A stretch of DNA of 64,000 nucleotides from contig CM046882.1 in assembly GCA_025667525.1 (NCBI GenBank), positions 214,132,592 through 214,196,591 on the forward strand, read 5' to 3'. Under the pieces are notes generated by a model. It was not told the DNA's origin and did not search any database. It saw only the letters and a list, made by a program, of their open reading frames with translations. The translations under genes and the position numbers were made by a program. This DNA comes from Glebionis coronaria. Lineage: Eukaryota > Streptophyta > Magnoliopsida > Asterales > Asteraceae. Numbering within the stretch: position 1 is the first letter of the stretch; every line of letters begins with the position of its first letter. Positions 22,999-32,452 of the stretch are shown here, in pieces.

Positions 22999-24251
22999 CA
23001 TTAGTTACAAAGCGAGATTACACTTTTCATCATAATTAATCCACGTTGGCCTTTATTAAAGAAATAGAAAATTAAAAACATACAAAATAAAGAAATCAAA
23101 AGCATACCTTGGGTTTTGAAAATGTTATGAATAATCATCATCCTCAAGTTTTCACTTTCTCCAAACCAAGCTTAAAAACGAGATCATTGTTATTATAAGT
23201 TAGTAAACTATCACGAACTCATGTGGGCCAATTACTCACTTAGACTCCCTTATTCCTAGGGTATCTCTTATATTTTATTGTTGTCTTGAATGATCACAAA
23301 GATGCATTTTTAACTTATTTCGATAGTTTATTAGGTCTGAAAATAAAGTGAACGATCTAAACAATTGTTAGCTAAAGGACAAAATCTTTTAAAACTGCTT
23401 CTCGGGACCTCATAAAGTTCATATCTTGGCATAACTCGCTTCGCGATTTGAGACCTTTCTCGGACCGATATTTGGCAGCGACTTCATACTTCAAACCTTG
23501 AGAGACGTTCATGAAATAATGATCTTCTCTTCATAATGGATTTCCTTCACTTGAAGTTTTGAGAGATTCATACTTGGACCACGACTTCTTCATTTTTCTC
23601 CAATCTTTATTTTGGACTTTGATATACAACGATCCGCCTCCTTTTATGACTTGGATCTATTTATCCTCATACCTTGTTAGGGTCTTTTCGGATACACTTC
23701 TCCATGACTTTTGGGGAGTATTTGCTTTTCTTCGTGTGTCTCGATCCTTCATATTGATTTTCGATAAATGATTCTTCACATCACTTTTGGATCTTTAGCA
23801 ACAAAATATAGCCCTCATGCCTTGTTAGGGCCTTTTTGGACTCGCCAATCTTCGCATTCCGCTTCAATAAGTTATGCCTTGGCTATGAACTCTAATCCAT
23901 ACCGAGCAACTTTTAAACGATCTTGGGCTAGAAGCTAAGTAACTTTTCAAATCGTACAACCTTATTTATTAGCAGATAAATTATTAGCAAGCGATGGGAG
24001 AATAGGCTTATAATTAACTCACATAAATTAACGAAAGAATACCGAACTTATAATTGGCTTTATCATCTCTCGTTCTCCACAGTTTAAAATCTCAAGTAAT
24101 GAGACTCGTGGATACTTAGCCTATTAAATCAAAGTTTTGGATTTTCGAGTCGCCTATAGGATCTTGCAAATTCTTAGACTTTTTCAAGTTTAGAATTCGC
24201 GTTTTAAAGTTCCCTTGATAAACGACTCTCTAGGATCAATTATAGGAACTT

Positions 24252-24295
24252 GCGAAAAGTTCTTGTTCTTAACCCGTAAGAGTTAAGACTTTCGC
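24252..24295. other. Conserved stem-loop plus antisense TATA-like box (B)
   Basis: Identical in sequence to 10717-10760 of A: outer arms GCGAAAAG/CTTTCGC and inner arms TCTTAAC/GTTAAGA. TATATAAAAG on the plus strand follows at 24310-24319. Confidence 0.6.
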
Positions 24296-24586
24296 GTTTT
24301 ATAGCTCCCTATATAAAAGCCTAGCAAAACTTGACTTAAACATGTTAAGGATACTAGCTAGAGTAACTTAGATAAGTAAACTCGGGTTGAGTCAAAAGAT
24401 TCACAACGTTTGAAAATTAAAACCACTTAGTAAACATTTATTCTAATAAGGAAAGAAAATAACTATACAAAGGGAAAAACTAATAGGCCAAAATAGATCA
24501 AAAATTTTGAAAAATGTCGAAAATTTGATTTTCCGGTTAAAATGAGGACAAATACAAGGAAAAGGCCACTTAACTTCGATAGAAGT

Positions 24587-24624
24587 CCCCCCTACACTTA
24601 AGATAAACAGTGTCCTCAATGTTT
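24587..24624 (-). other. Internal PPT-like tract with hairpin (B)
   Basis: Six Gs within AAGTGTAGGGGGGAC on the minus strand echo the true PPT. The neighbouring AAACAGTG/CAATGTTT stem (one mismatch) occupies 24605-24624. More GTGTAGGGG tracts lie near 24645 and 24885. Confidence 0.6.
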
Positions 24625-24961
24625 AAGCATGTGGGAGTAAACTCCCCTACACTTAGGACATTGTGCACTTTGTTTAAATCTTGCTAAGGAAAAGACAACT
24701 AAAGAGATTCCTATTTTAATATTCAGAAAATATATAAAATAGTGAATCGAAAAGAGTTTAGGATAGAACCGGGAAGAAGTAGAACACGAAATCACGGGTT
24801 GTCAAGAATCATCAAGAGTGGATCACTGAAGCTCGAATCCCTGATTAAGAAGTGAGGAGAGGAAATAGCAAACCAAAGGGTATCCCCCTACACTTATGAT
24901 AAAGAAAGAGAAAAGATAGATGCATGGGTTGCCTCCCAAGAAGCGCTTGATTTTTGTTAAC

Positions 24962-24981
24962 CGAGTCGTGAGCCTGACTCG
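24962..24981 (-). other. Hairpin just downstream of the B acidic ORF
   Basis: CGAGTC/GACTCG, 6-bp stem and 8-nt loop, starting 10 nt after the ORF stop at 24992. It is equivalent to the hairpins after integrase in A, C and D, so this ORF occupies the place of the pol 3' end. Confidence 0.65.
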
Positions 24982-24991
24982 ACCTTGATCA

Positions 24992-25831
24992 TCAACGGAA
25001 GAAGCATGAAACATATCCACCAGGATCAAAGACGTAGTTTTCGTCCATCAAATAGCAGAGGCTTAAGGCGAAAAAGGCAAGCCAAAGAAGAGTAGGCAAG
25101 GTTCCCTTAAGCAGTGATGGAGCACGGTAGAAGCAAGGATGAAGTGGTGCAAGCATGTCTTCAAAATTTCCAAAGATTTTTCCTTTTATTTCATCAGGTG
25201 GATACTGAGATGGCTTAAAAACTTCAATACCGGGGTCGAACACCTTTTCCTTTAAGGGAAAATAACACTCAGGCTCAGCAGAGTGTGAAGAAGATCCACA
25301 AAGAAGCACAACCTCGTCCTCAGAAGGGGGACAAAGAGGTGTCAAATCATAGGTGCAACGGATTTCGGTGTCGACCGGTTTCTTCTCCTTTGACAGAATG
25401 TGCTTCAAATCCAAAGTAGGATCAAGACGATAATCTTCAAAGTCATAAGGAGGAGCATCACTCTCATGAGGGAAGTAAGTGTTGAGAAATTCAGAGAAGT
25501 CTTCCTCAAATGAGTAATCGTCCAAAGTAGGATCGAGTGATGGCGGAGGATCTTCATCATGTGAAGAATCGCTCGAGAGAGTATCAGCCTCATCGAAATT
25601 ATCATATGTAGGCAGATCGGGGTACTCAGAAGTACAATCAACAAAATCATCCGAATCTGAGCTAGAATCATCATCATCATAAGCATCAAAGACCGGTGGA
25701 GAATCATAAATGGGAGAAGCGTCCAAAGTAGGGAGAGAATCATCCACATCATCATTAAAAAGTGGATTATCAATGCAAGAGTCGAATAGAGGATTGTCGT
25801 AGACGACAAAATCATCAAGTACATTAATCAT
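24992..25831 (-). CDS. Acidic ORF of element B, unknown function (about 279 aa)
   Basis: The first ATG is at 25831 (an in-frame GTG lies two codons upstream). The N-terminal half is strongly acidic with repeated short Asp/Ser/Pro units (YDSPPVFD, DDDDSSSDSDD, FEEDFSEF). The motif FDPG occurs twice: in KVFDPGIEVF and near the C-terminus in YVFDPGGY. A hydrophobic stretch of about 16 residues (TLLWLAFFALSLCYLM) precedes the C-terminus and could cross a membrane. It has no RT, RNase H or integrase motif. The start MINVLDDFV resembles the post-protease linker of D ([10 protein letters not shown]), so the 5' part may derive from that acidic linker. The rest is unrecognised. From unverified memory, similar FDPG-bearing acidic ORFs accompany gag in Asteraceae repeats. 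It is uninterrupted, unlike the gag of B. Confidence 0.65.
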   Translation of the reverse strand: MINVLDDFVVYDNPLFDSCIDNPLFNDDVDDSLPTLDASPIYDSPPVFDAYDDDDSSSDSDDFVDCTSEYPDLPTYDNFDEADTLSSDSSHDEDPPPSLDPTLDDYSFEEDFSEFLNTYFPHESDAPPYDFEDYRLDPTLDLKHILSKEKKPVDTEIRCTYDLTPLCPPSEDEVVLLCGSSSHSAEPECYFPLKEKVFDPGIEVFKPSQYPPDEIKGKIFGNFEDMLAPLHPCFYRAPSLLKGTLPTLLWLAFFALSLCYLMDENYVFDPGGYVSCFFR

Positions 25832-25902
25832 ATTCACTGATTCTCGTCCAAAAGATTTGCCAGTAAGCTCCCCATTTTAAAAACTTTTGAATCATCCCCG
25901 AC

Positions 25903-28191
25903 TCATAAGATTAACTCACCTTCGGCCACATCCACTAAAGCTCGTCCGGTTCTCAAGAATAGCCGACCAAGTATTAAAGGAATACGAGGGTCCATTTCAT
26001 AATCAACTACGACAAAGTCGACCGGGAAAGTAAATGTGCCAACTTTGATGAACACGTCTTCGGCTATACCAACGGGGTAAGGGAGAGTGCGGTTTGCAAG
26101 TTCAAGAGTCATCTTTGTTGGAGTGAGGTCGGGTAATGATAGTGTTTTCCAAACACTCAGTGGCATCAAATTAATACTGGCCCCGAGATCAGCAAGGGCA
26201 GTAAATTCTTCAGTTTTTTTGAACACGCAAGGCAACACAAAACGATCGGGATCTCCAAGCTTTTCCGGTAATTCTTTAAGAATAACTGCTGAGCAGTTTT
26301 CATTTAAGCGTGTGTTGGCGAGTTCAATCAGCTTCTCCTTCTTGCTAAGCAATTCCTTGAATGCTTTGACAAATTTCGGCATGTGGCAAAGTGCTTCAAC
26401 AAGGCTAATGTTGATGGTTATTTGAGATAGCATATTCACATATTTTGATACTTGACAGTCATTCTTGGTTAGCTCGTTGGTCTTGCCTATGCGAGAAGGG
26501 TATGGGATTCTAGGTTGATAGGGGGAAGGTGAAGGTGTAGTTGGTAAAGGTTGAGATGTTGAAGGATCCTTCTGAGATACATCGTCATTACGAGGCGGAG
26601 ACGGTAATGGTGTACTAACACTAGGTGTAGGAGGAGTAGGGATACATGGTGGTGGAGGAGGTGTAGATGATGGGGGTGGGATTGGTGGTCCTATGATGGT
26701 GACTCCACTACGAGTAGTAATAGCACTCACATTGGCTCGCGTATTAGTGACGGTGTTTGAAGGTAGAGAACTCGAAGAAGAAGGTTGAGCTTCGGGCAAG
26801 AAACTAGCCAACAGATTCTTTAATTCAGTCGTTTGAGTGCTGAAGGAGGATTGAATATTATCGCGAACCTCGGTTCTAATGTCATTACCTTGCTTCAAGA
26901 TATCTCCTTTCAAATTGATTATTTGGCTTTGTAGATTCTTGATTTGCTCACCTTGAGTTCTCATGATGGCTTCAACATCGGTATTAATGGGTGGGGTTTG
27001 TTGGGTGGGTGGTTGGTAAGGATTAGAAGCTCTTGGTGGGATTTGGTTGCTTCTATTGTAGTTGTTGGCGGGGTTTTGGTTTTGAGGAGAAAAACCGGGT
27101 GAAAGGTAATTGTTGGACCGGTAACTCAGCAGATTTCTATCCCCTTGTTGTCTAGCTTGGTAATTTTCCGGTGAATAATTACCATAAGCAGCATACACAT
27201 TTTCCGGATTTCCTTGTGTCGAAGGACAATCGGTGTATGAGTGAGGACCGCCGCATGTTTCACAAGGATTAGCAACCGCTTTAACTTGTTGTTGTTGTTG
27301 GTTTGAAGCGAGAAGAGTAATACTTTTGCTCATTTCAGCTATCATGCGGGTGAGTTCGGTCATCTCAGGGTTTGCTGAGGTGGAAGAAACATTGACTCTC
27401 GGGTTGTTCCTTGAAGAAGCAGAGGAATCCCAGTTTTTATGATGAGTAGTCATGTTCTCAATTAGCTCTCTACACTCCTCGGGTCTCCTTTTCATGAATG
27501 TGCCACCGGCGGCTGCATTGATCGTATCACGATCTCGAAAAGTCAATCCGTTGTAGAAAGTATCTATTAAGGTCACAGGGAGCATGTTGTGGTTTGGACA
27601 TCTATTGATCAAGACATTATATCTCTCCCAAGCGTCAAAAAGAGATTCATCAGGGTCTTGCATGAAACCGCTGATCTGATTGTGAAGGCTCGTGACCATG
27701 GATGGTGGAAAGTAGCGCGACAAAAAGCGTTGAGTCATGTCATCCCAAGTGTGAATAGAATTCTTCGGGAGACGATCAAACCATTTCTCGGCATGATGCG
27801 ATAAAGTATGTGGGAAGAGTTGTAAGCGAAGAACATCCATTATGGCCCCAGGAAACTTCATGCTTTGGGTGATTGTAATGAACTTGTCGAGGTGTTTGTT
27901 GGCATCATCATCAGGCAATCCTCTAAAAGGGTTTGTTTGTACTTGCTGAATCATGTGGTGCTTCAACGAAAACTAAGGAGCAATGATTTGCATCGGCGCA
28001 ATCGGTCCTCCTCGTCCAAACATGGTTGGTTGACAAAGTTCCTCCATGGTCCGAAGATCGGGCTGTGGAAGAACATTGTTGTTATTATTATTATTATTGA
28101 GGTGCGGTGGAATGTTGTTGTTGTTAACACCTTACATATCTAAATCTTCTTGAGGCTCGGGCTCTTGATAACTAGAAGATCTAGTACGCAT
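25903..28191 (-). pseudogene. gag: Element B gag-protease reading frame with two nonsense codons
   Basis: Starts at ATG 28191 (MRTRSSSYQEPEPQ) and reads about 762 codons in one frame, broken by UAA (28132-28134) and UAG (27973-27975). The last 687 codons are open. Domains: an Asn-rich N-terminus, MEELCQPTMFGRGGPIAP, the capsid core (KHHMIQQVQ through DTFYNGLTFRDRDTINAAAGG), a CCHC knuckle CETCGGPHSYTDC, a Pro-rich linker and the aspartic protease ([11 protein letters not shown], catalytic Asp at about 593 of the last 687). It stops at a UGA (25903-25905) where D has CGA. Homology continues briefly beyond it (VFKMG versus VFKLG), so the stop was acquired inside a longer ancestral frame. It would supply particle protein and protease. 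No polymerase follows. Confidence 0.88.
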
Positions 28192-28416
28192 ACACCTGAA
28201 AATGCAAAAGAAAAAGAAACCAAACACAAAGACAATATATATACACAATAAAATCTTTTTGGATTTTTGAAATTTTTAATTTTTATGGTTTTTTTATCAA
28301 TTTTTAATTTTTATTGTTTTTTTTGAATTTTTTAGGCAAGAAAAATAACGCTCACAATTGAACGGATCCCAAAAAGCAACGCGTCTCTCACAGAAAACTG
28401 TTAATCTTTACGAAAA
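28192..28416 (-). other. Element B leader between PBS and gag
   Basis: 225 bp with T/A-rich homopolymer stretches (28250-28335) and no ORF. It is much shorter than the leader of A (733 bp). Confidence 0.6.
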
Positions 28417-28434
28417 GAGCCGGCAACGGCGCCA
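28417..28434 (-). other. Element B primer-binding site
   Basis: TGGCGCCGTTGCCGGCTC on the minus strand, the tRNA-Asp-type site of plant Ty3/gypsy elements, 3-6 bp inside the 5' LTR. Confidence 0.88.
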
Positions 28435-28437
28435 TTT

Positions 28438-30404
28438 TAATGAATAGATTTTGCTAGGTTCAATTTTTGTTCTCGGTATCTTAACAAATTGATCTAGGTT
28501 CTCTATGTGACTCTATTTTTTTGGTGAAAAAGAATATTTTGGTTGTTTTTAAATGAAAGTGCAAAGCAATTAAAGTAAAAGACTTGAAAGTAAAAGTGCG
28601 TTAAAGTAAATCTAAGTCTAATTAAAATAATGGTGCAAGTATCTAAAACGTGATTAAAATTAAAGGGCACTAAAGTAAATGACGTAAACTTAAATCTATC
28701 TAAGGCAATCTTAAAGCGCAAATAAAACTTAAACTAAGGCAAGGCTAAAATAAAGCTAAGACAAATAACCTTAAAGTGCAATTAAAGTAAAAGCAGGACA
28801 AATAAAGCTTAAAAATAAAAATCAAAGACAAAAACTAAAAAGAACCTGAATACAGCTCATTCGGAACAATCCTTCGTTTGGAACAATCACTCGTCCGGAA
28901 TGTCACCTTCGGTTGGAATGATTCTTCTTCGCTCGGAATATTAACAAAATCCTTGATCCGGAACAAATTGATCTGAATATGTCACTTATCCAAAACAATC
29001 CTTCGTTCGGAACTTTACTGATTCGGAACTTTTGGGCAACCCTTGATTCGGAAGACTTCCGAATGAAACCTCCTTGATTCGGAAGTTTCAGACTTCCGAA
29101 TGAAGCTTCCTTGATTCGGAACTTGCCCTTGATCCGGAAGTTTGTTCGGAAGATCTGCTTGACTCGGAACTTCATCCTTCGTCCGGAACTTCGTTCGGAA
29201 GTTCGTCCGGAACTTTCGTTCGGAACTTCGTTCGGAAGTCTTTATTCGGAACTTTTGAGTTCCGAATGAACACTCTTGATCCGGAAGTTTTAATGTTCCG
29301 GATGAACAATGCTTGAGTCGGAACTTTTAAGTTCCGAATGAAAGAACTTCTTCACTTGATTCGGAAGTTTTAGACTTCCGGATGAAGCCACTGGTTCGGA
29401 ACTTTGAAAGTTCCGAATGAACAAACTCCCTCTCTTGATTCGGAAGATTTCCTGGAAATACAGAAACACAAACAACTTTCCCGAAGAACAAGGAAATCAA
29501 GGTAAAGACGATCTAACACAAATTTAATCAAATTCAACCAAACGATTTAATAAAACCAATAACAAAACATCAATTAATCATAAACAAACAATCAATATCA
29601 AGAAATCTAACAACTTTAACCACAATAATCAAAAACCCATTTGGATCAAAATAAAAGCATGAACATGAACACAAACATAAACATAAAAAATCAAAGATTA
29701 AGAAAGGTAGATAAGAGATTGACAAGATAAAGTAAAGATTGACAAAGATTAAATGGAAACTTACTTGAAATTAAATGAATTTAAGGTGCAAGACAAGGTA
29801 ATTAAATTGACAAGAAATTAAATGACAAGGTATTTAAATGTGGAAGACTAATTGTCACACTTAGCCAACAAGAGAAAATGATTACAACTAATGACTATAT
29901 ATAGGGGAGGATTAAGGAAGCTTCCTCCCCTCTTTCCTTTTCTCTTAATTACAAGATTAGGTCCTTTCTTCTTTAATCTTCATTAATTGCACCATTAGTC
30001 CTTTTCTTCTAATCTTCTTTAAACTTGGACTTTAAGGACTTTTGGCTTCGGGATTTCTTTGAACTCGTCTTTAAATTCTTCAATAAAATAGACTTGAATT
30101 CTTCGGCTTTTGATAAACTTCCGTCTTTTGACTTTTTCTTCGATAAATCTTCAGAATTGGTCTTGGACTTCCGTTCTTTTTGCACTCTCGACTTCTTGAC
30201 TTCGTCTTTCATCTTTTTCTTCAATAAAAGTCTGTAAATGCCCGTGAATTCCCGTGTTTTCTCCACTTTTCACCTTTTCGTCCTAAATCACAACAAAAAC
30301 ACAAACCACGCATAATTCCGACATAAAAGACATAAAATACATGTTTTGGTCCGGTTATTATTGTAATTAAGTGGTAGAAAAGATGGGTGTTTACACACCT
30401 ATCA
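28438..30404 (-). repeat. Element B 5' LTR
   Basis: Copy of 20991-22958. It contains the same TTCGGAA/TTCCGAA array (28856-29455) and the TATA box CTATATATAG at 29895-29904, the likely promoter of B genomic RNA. Confidence 0.92.
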
Positions 30405-30409
30405 ATGTA

Positions 30410-31190
30410 TGAATCACACGTGGGTGTGGGTAATTTTGATTTACCCTTTGGTTTAAGTGGAGTAAAAACTGGGTGGATGAAGGTGAATAGTAACATGTTT
30501 TGATCCGAAATTGGGGGAATGGGATGTGTTTGGCGCATTTTTGGAGTTTGAATGTTTCAGTGCACAAAAATGGTCCTTGTACTTTGGGATTTTTGGTAAA
30601 TTAAGTCTTACAGCCTCAAAAACGTATTTCCCTTTGTATTAACTTTCACCATTTGTCACTTTTGGCACCAAACTTTCCAAAAAGTGTTTCAAGGGTTATT
30701 TTTTACACTTTTGCATATTTGAAGGGCTGATTTTGGACAATGTTGATCTTCAAAGGTCTTCAATGCATTTTAAACTTCATGAGGGACCTTTGTTGGCAAT
30801 TTGGATTTGTTGAGGGACTTATCTTGCCATTTCTTTAAAGTTGAAGGACCTTTTGTGTAATTTTGACAAACTTAAGGGACCAAACTTGTAATTATCAACA
30901 TACAAGGGTTTTAAGTGTCATTTCTTCAATAAATGAGAATCAAACTTGCACATCTTTAAGTCTTCAAGGATAAATGTTGAATATTCTATGATTAGGGCCC
31001 GGTTCTTTGTACGGCTTTGTTTCTCGTGTCCTTTTTTCCTTGTAACTTGTGATCTTTTGTCTTTTTCACGATATCCATACCTAAAATACACAAGTAAACA
31101 AACACAAGCATATATATGGTATTTTATGACATTTTATGCATTTAAAGCCCGAAAAGAACGATGAGATCATGTATAAATGCCATCTCATCA
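30410..31190 (-). repeat. Element A 5' LTR, piece 2 (distal U3)
   Basis: Resumes at TGAATCACACGTGGG and matches 8495-9274, ending CATCTCATCA. It is separated from the A promoter by element B. Confidence 0.92.
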
Positions 31191-31195
31191 AAAGT
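31191..31195. repeat. Target-site duplication of element A, right copy
   Basis: AAAGT directly after the A LTR end, equal to 5310-5314. Confidence 0.9.
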
Positions 31196-32068
31196 ATAAA
31201 TCAGACCATAACATGTTATTTTTTAGAGGAATCTTAACAAGAGGTTGTACCTATCCTCCACAACATCCTAGGAGGATCATCAATGCTCCTTGGACCTTGT
31301 TCAACAACTAGAATAAGACCAAGGTACTTCAACAAAGGAGATGAGATGTGCCTTGGTTGATGTTTTAAAGTAGAAACTCAAGGACTTGATTTCTTCAACA
31401 CAAGCAACAAACAGCCCAACCAAAGGCTCAAACCCCTTCACAAGCTTGGTGTTAACAAGCTTGTAAGAGCTTATGGCTTTTGGTTAAGGATTAGTACAAG
31501 TAAAATATCAAAATCAGAAACCTATTTTCAAGCTTATTTCAAACTTGAAAACCTTACCAAACATAAACGTCCTTAAACCACAAGATCTAAGCACACTTAT
31601 AACATCAAATGGAACTCAGAATTACCCTTAAACAACACCAACTTTCAAAAACATAAAAAGGAATTACAATTTTCTCAAAATACCAACTTTTATAAAATTT
31701 AAAAAGGAATTACAAAGTTTAAAAGGTAAAACTGGAACAAGGCTCTCTCACAAGTTGAGGAGTCCTTATATAGGCTACAAGGGCTGAGATTATAATGAGA
31801 AAACCCTAGCTATGAAGTTCCTGAAATGACCTTGAATCTTCTAGGCGAATTTTGATATTGAGTTATCCAAATGCATCCTGGCTGTTCATTTTAGCTTTGT
31901 AGTTAAGCAATGAGTCTTGGTTGTTGATTTGGCCAAGTGGCAAGCCTTGGAGGTTAAGGTTTCATGTGATAGGTGGACGGGTTTGAATGGTGGGGTCCTT
32001 GGGTGGGGGAGTGAGGGTTTTGGGTGTGGGGTGAGTTCATGTGTGTGTGAATTAAGCGTGTGTCAAGG
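31196..32068 (-). repeat. Element C 3' LTR, piece 2
   Basis: Homologous to about 7665-8500 of the A LTR (for example the block around 31220-31450) at visibly lower identity. The TATA box is TATATAAGG on the minus strand at 31764-31772. It ends with CAAGG (32064-32068), the target-site duplication of element E. Confidence 0.85.
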
Positions 32069-32452
32069 TGTTGTCCCATATATTTGTGATGATTAAGCAA
32101 TGAAGGAAGAAAGAAAATAGATGAAGAAGAGATGAATTCCTAGAGAGAGAAAGTAGTGAGAGAAAGTAGAGAGAGATATGATTAACTTGGTGAGATTAGA
32201 TTAAGAAAAGAAGTTGTTACAAATGACCATCCACCCTCCTAACATGCTAGGAGGGTAGTATATATAGTCCACCCACATGCGGGCTTTAATGGACTATATA
32301 TTGGGCCGGGCTTGTCTTTTGGACTTTAATTAGTTTAAATCCAAGCCCGTGAACCACGACTAAATAACTACTTATTACAACGTTCTAATAAATATTACAA
32401 TAGAATCCTATGACCGAACATTCTTGTTTGACTCAATATTTTGAGGCTAACA
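32069..32452 (-). repeat. Element E LTR 1 (3' LTR)
   Basis: 384 bp, differing from the other two copies at only about 4-6 positions by eye. It contains the TATA-like GTATATATAG at 32258-32267 and, just beyond it, a hairpin with 9-bp perfect arms (ACCCTCCTA/TAGGAGGGT) and 6-nt loop at 32233-32256, near where transcription would start. Confidence 0.92.

Larger units (their letters stand above)
22999..24961 (-). other. Element B 3' non-coding domain
   Basis: About 2 kb without a credible ORF, sharing long blocks with A and C (e.g. 23400-23475, 23650-23760, 24160-24335) although the B LTR and coding content differ. Keeping this domain while losing pol argues that it acts in cis. Confidence 0.75.
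20991..30404 (-). mobile_element. Non-autonomous Athila-like element B (gag-protease plus acidic ORF)
   Basis: Inserted in the A 5' LTR. It has near-identical LTRs of about 1.97 kb (about two dozen differences by eye), PBS, PPT, a gag-protease reading frame and a second acidic ORF, but no RT, RNase H or integrase sequence anywhere. Flanks are ATGTG (20986-20990) and ATGTA (30405-30409), a duplication with one mismatch if the LTR starts TAATGAATAG. If the canonical TGAATAG at 20994 is taken as the end, no duplication matches. B must depend on another element's enzymes. Its protease resembles that of D more than those of A or C. Confidence 0.9.
5315..31190 (-). mobile_element. Athila-lineage Ty3/gypsy retrotransposon A, complete but interrupted
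   Basis: Two LTRs (TG...CA in either orientation), a PPT at 9275, gag, protease, RT, RNase H, integrase, a leader and a primer-binding site at 17803-17820 are all present in the expected minus-strand order, flanked by AAAGT on both sides. The 5' LTR is split by element B (20991-30404). Without B the element is about 16.5 kb. There is no env ORF between pol and PPT, but a 2.1-kb conserved non-coding domain. In the 540 bp of LTR I compared by eye there are nine differences, so insertion is fairly recent but older than B. Confidence 0.93.

Noticed and set aside
25405..25824. A 139-codon minus-strand frame overlapping the acidic ORF of B
   Set aside because: It lies in an alternative frame of the Asp-codon repeats, giving Met/Leu/Ile-rich low-complexity protein: a shadow.
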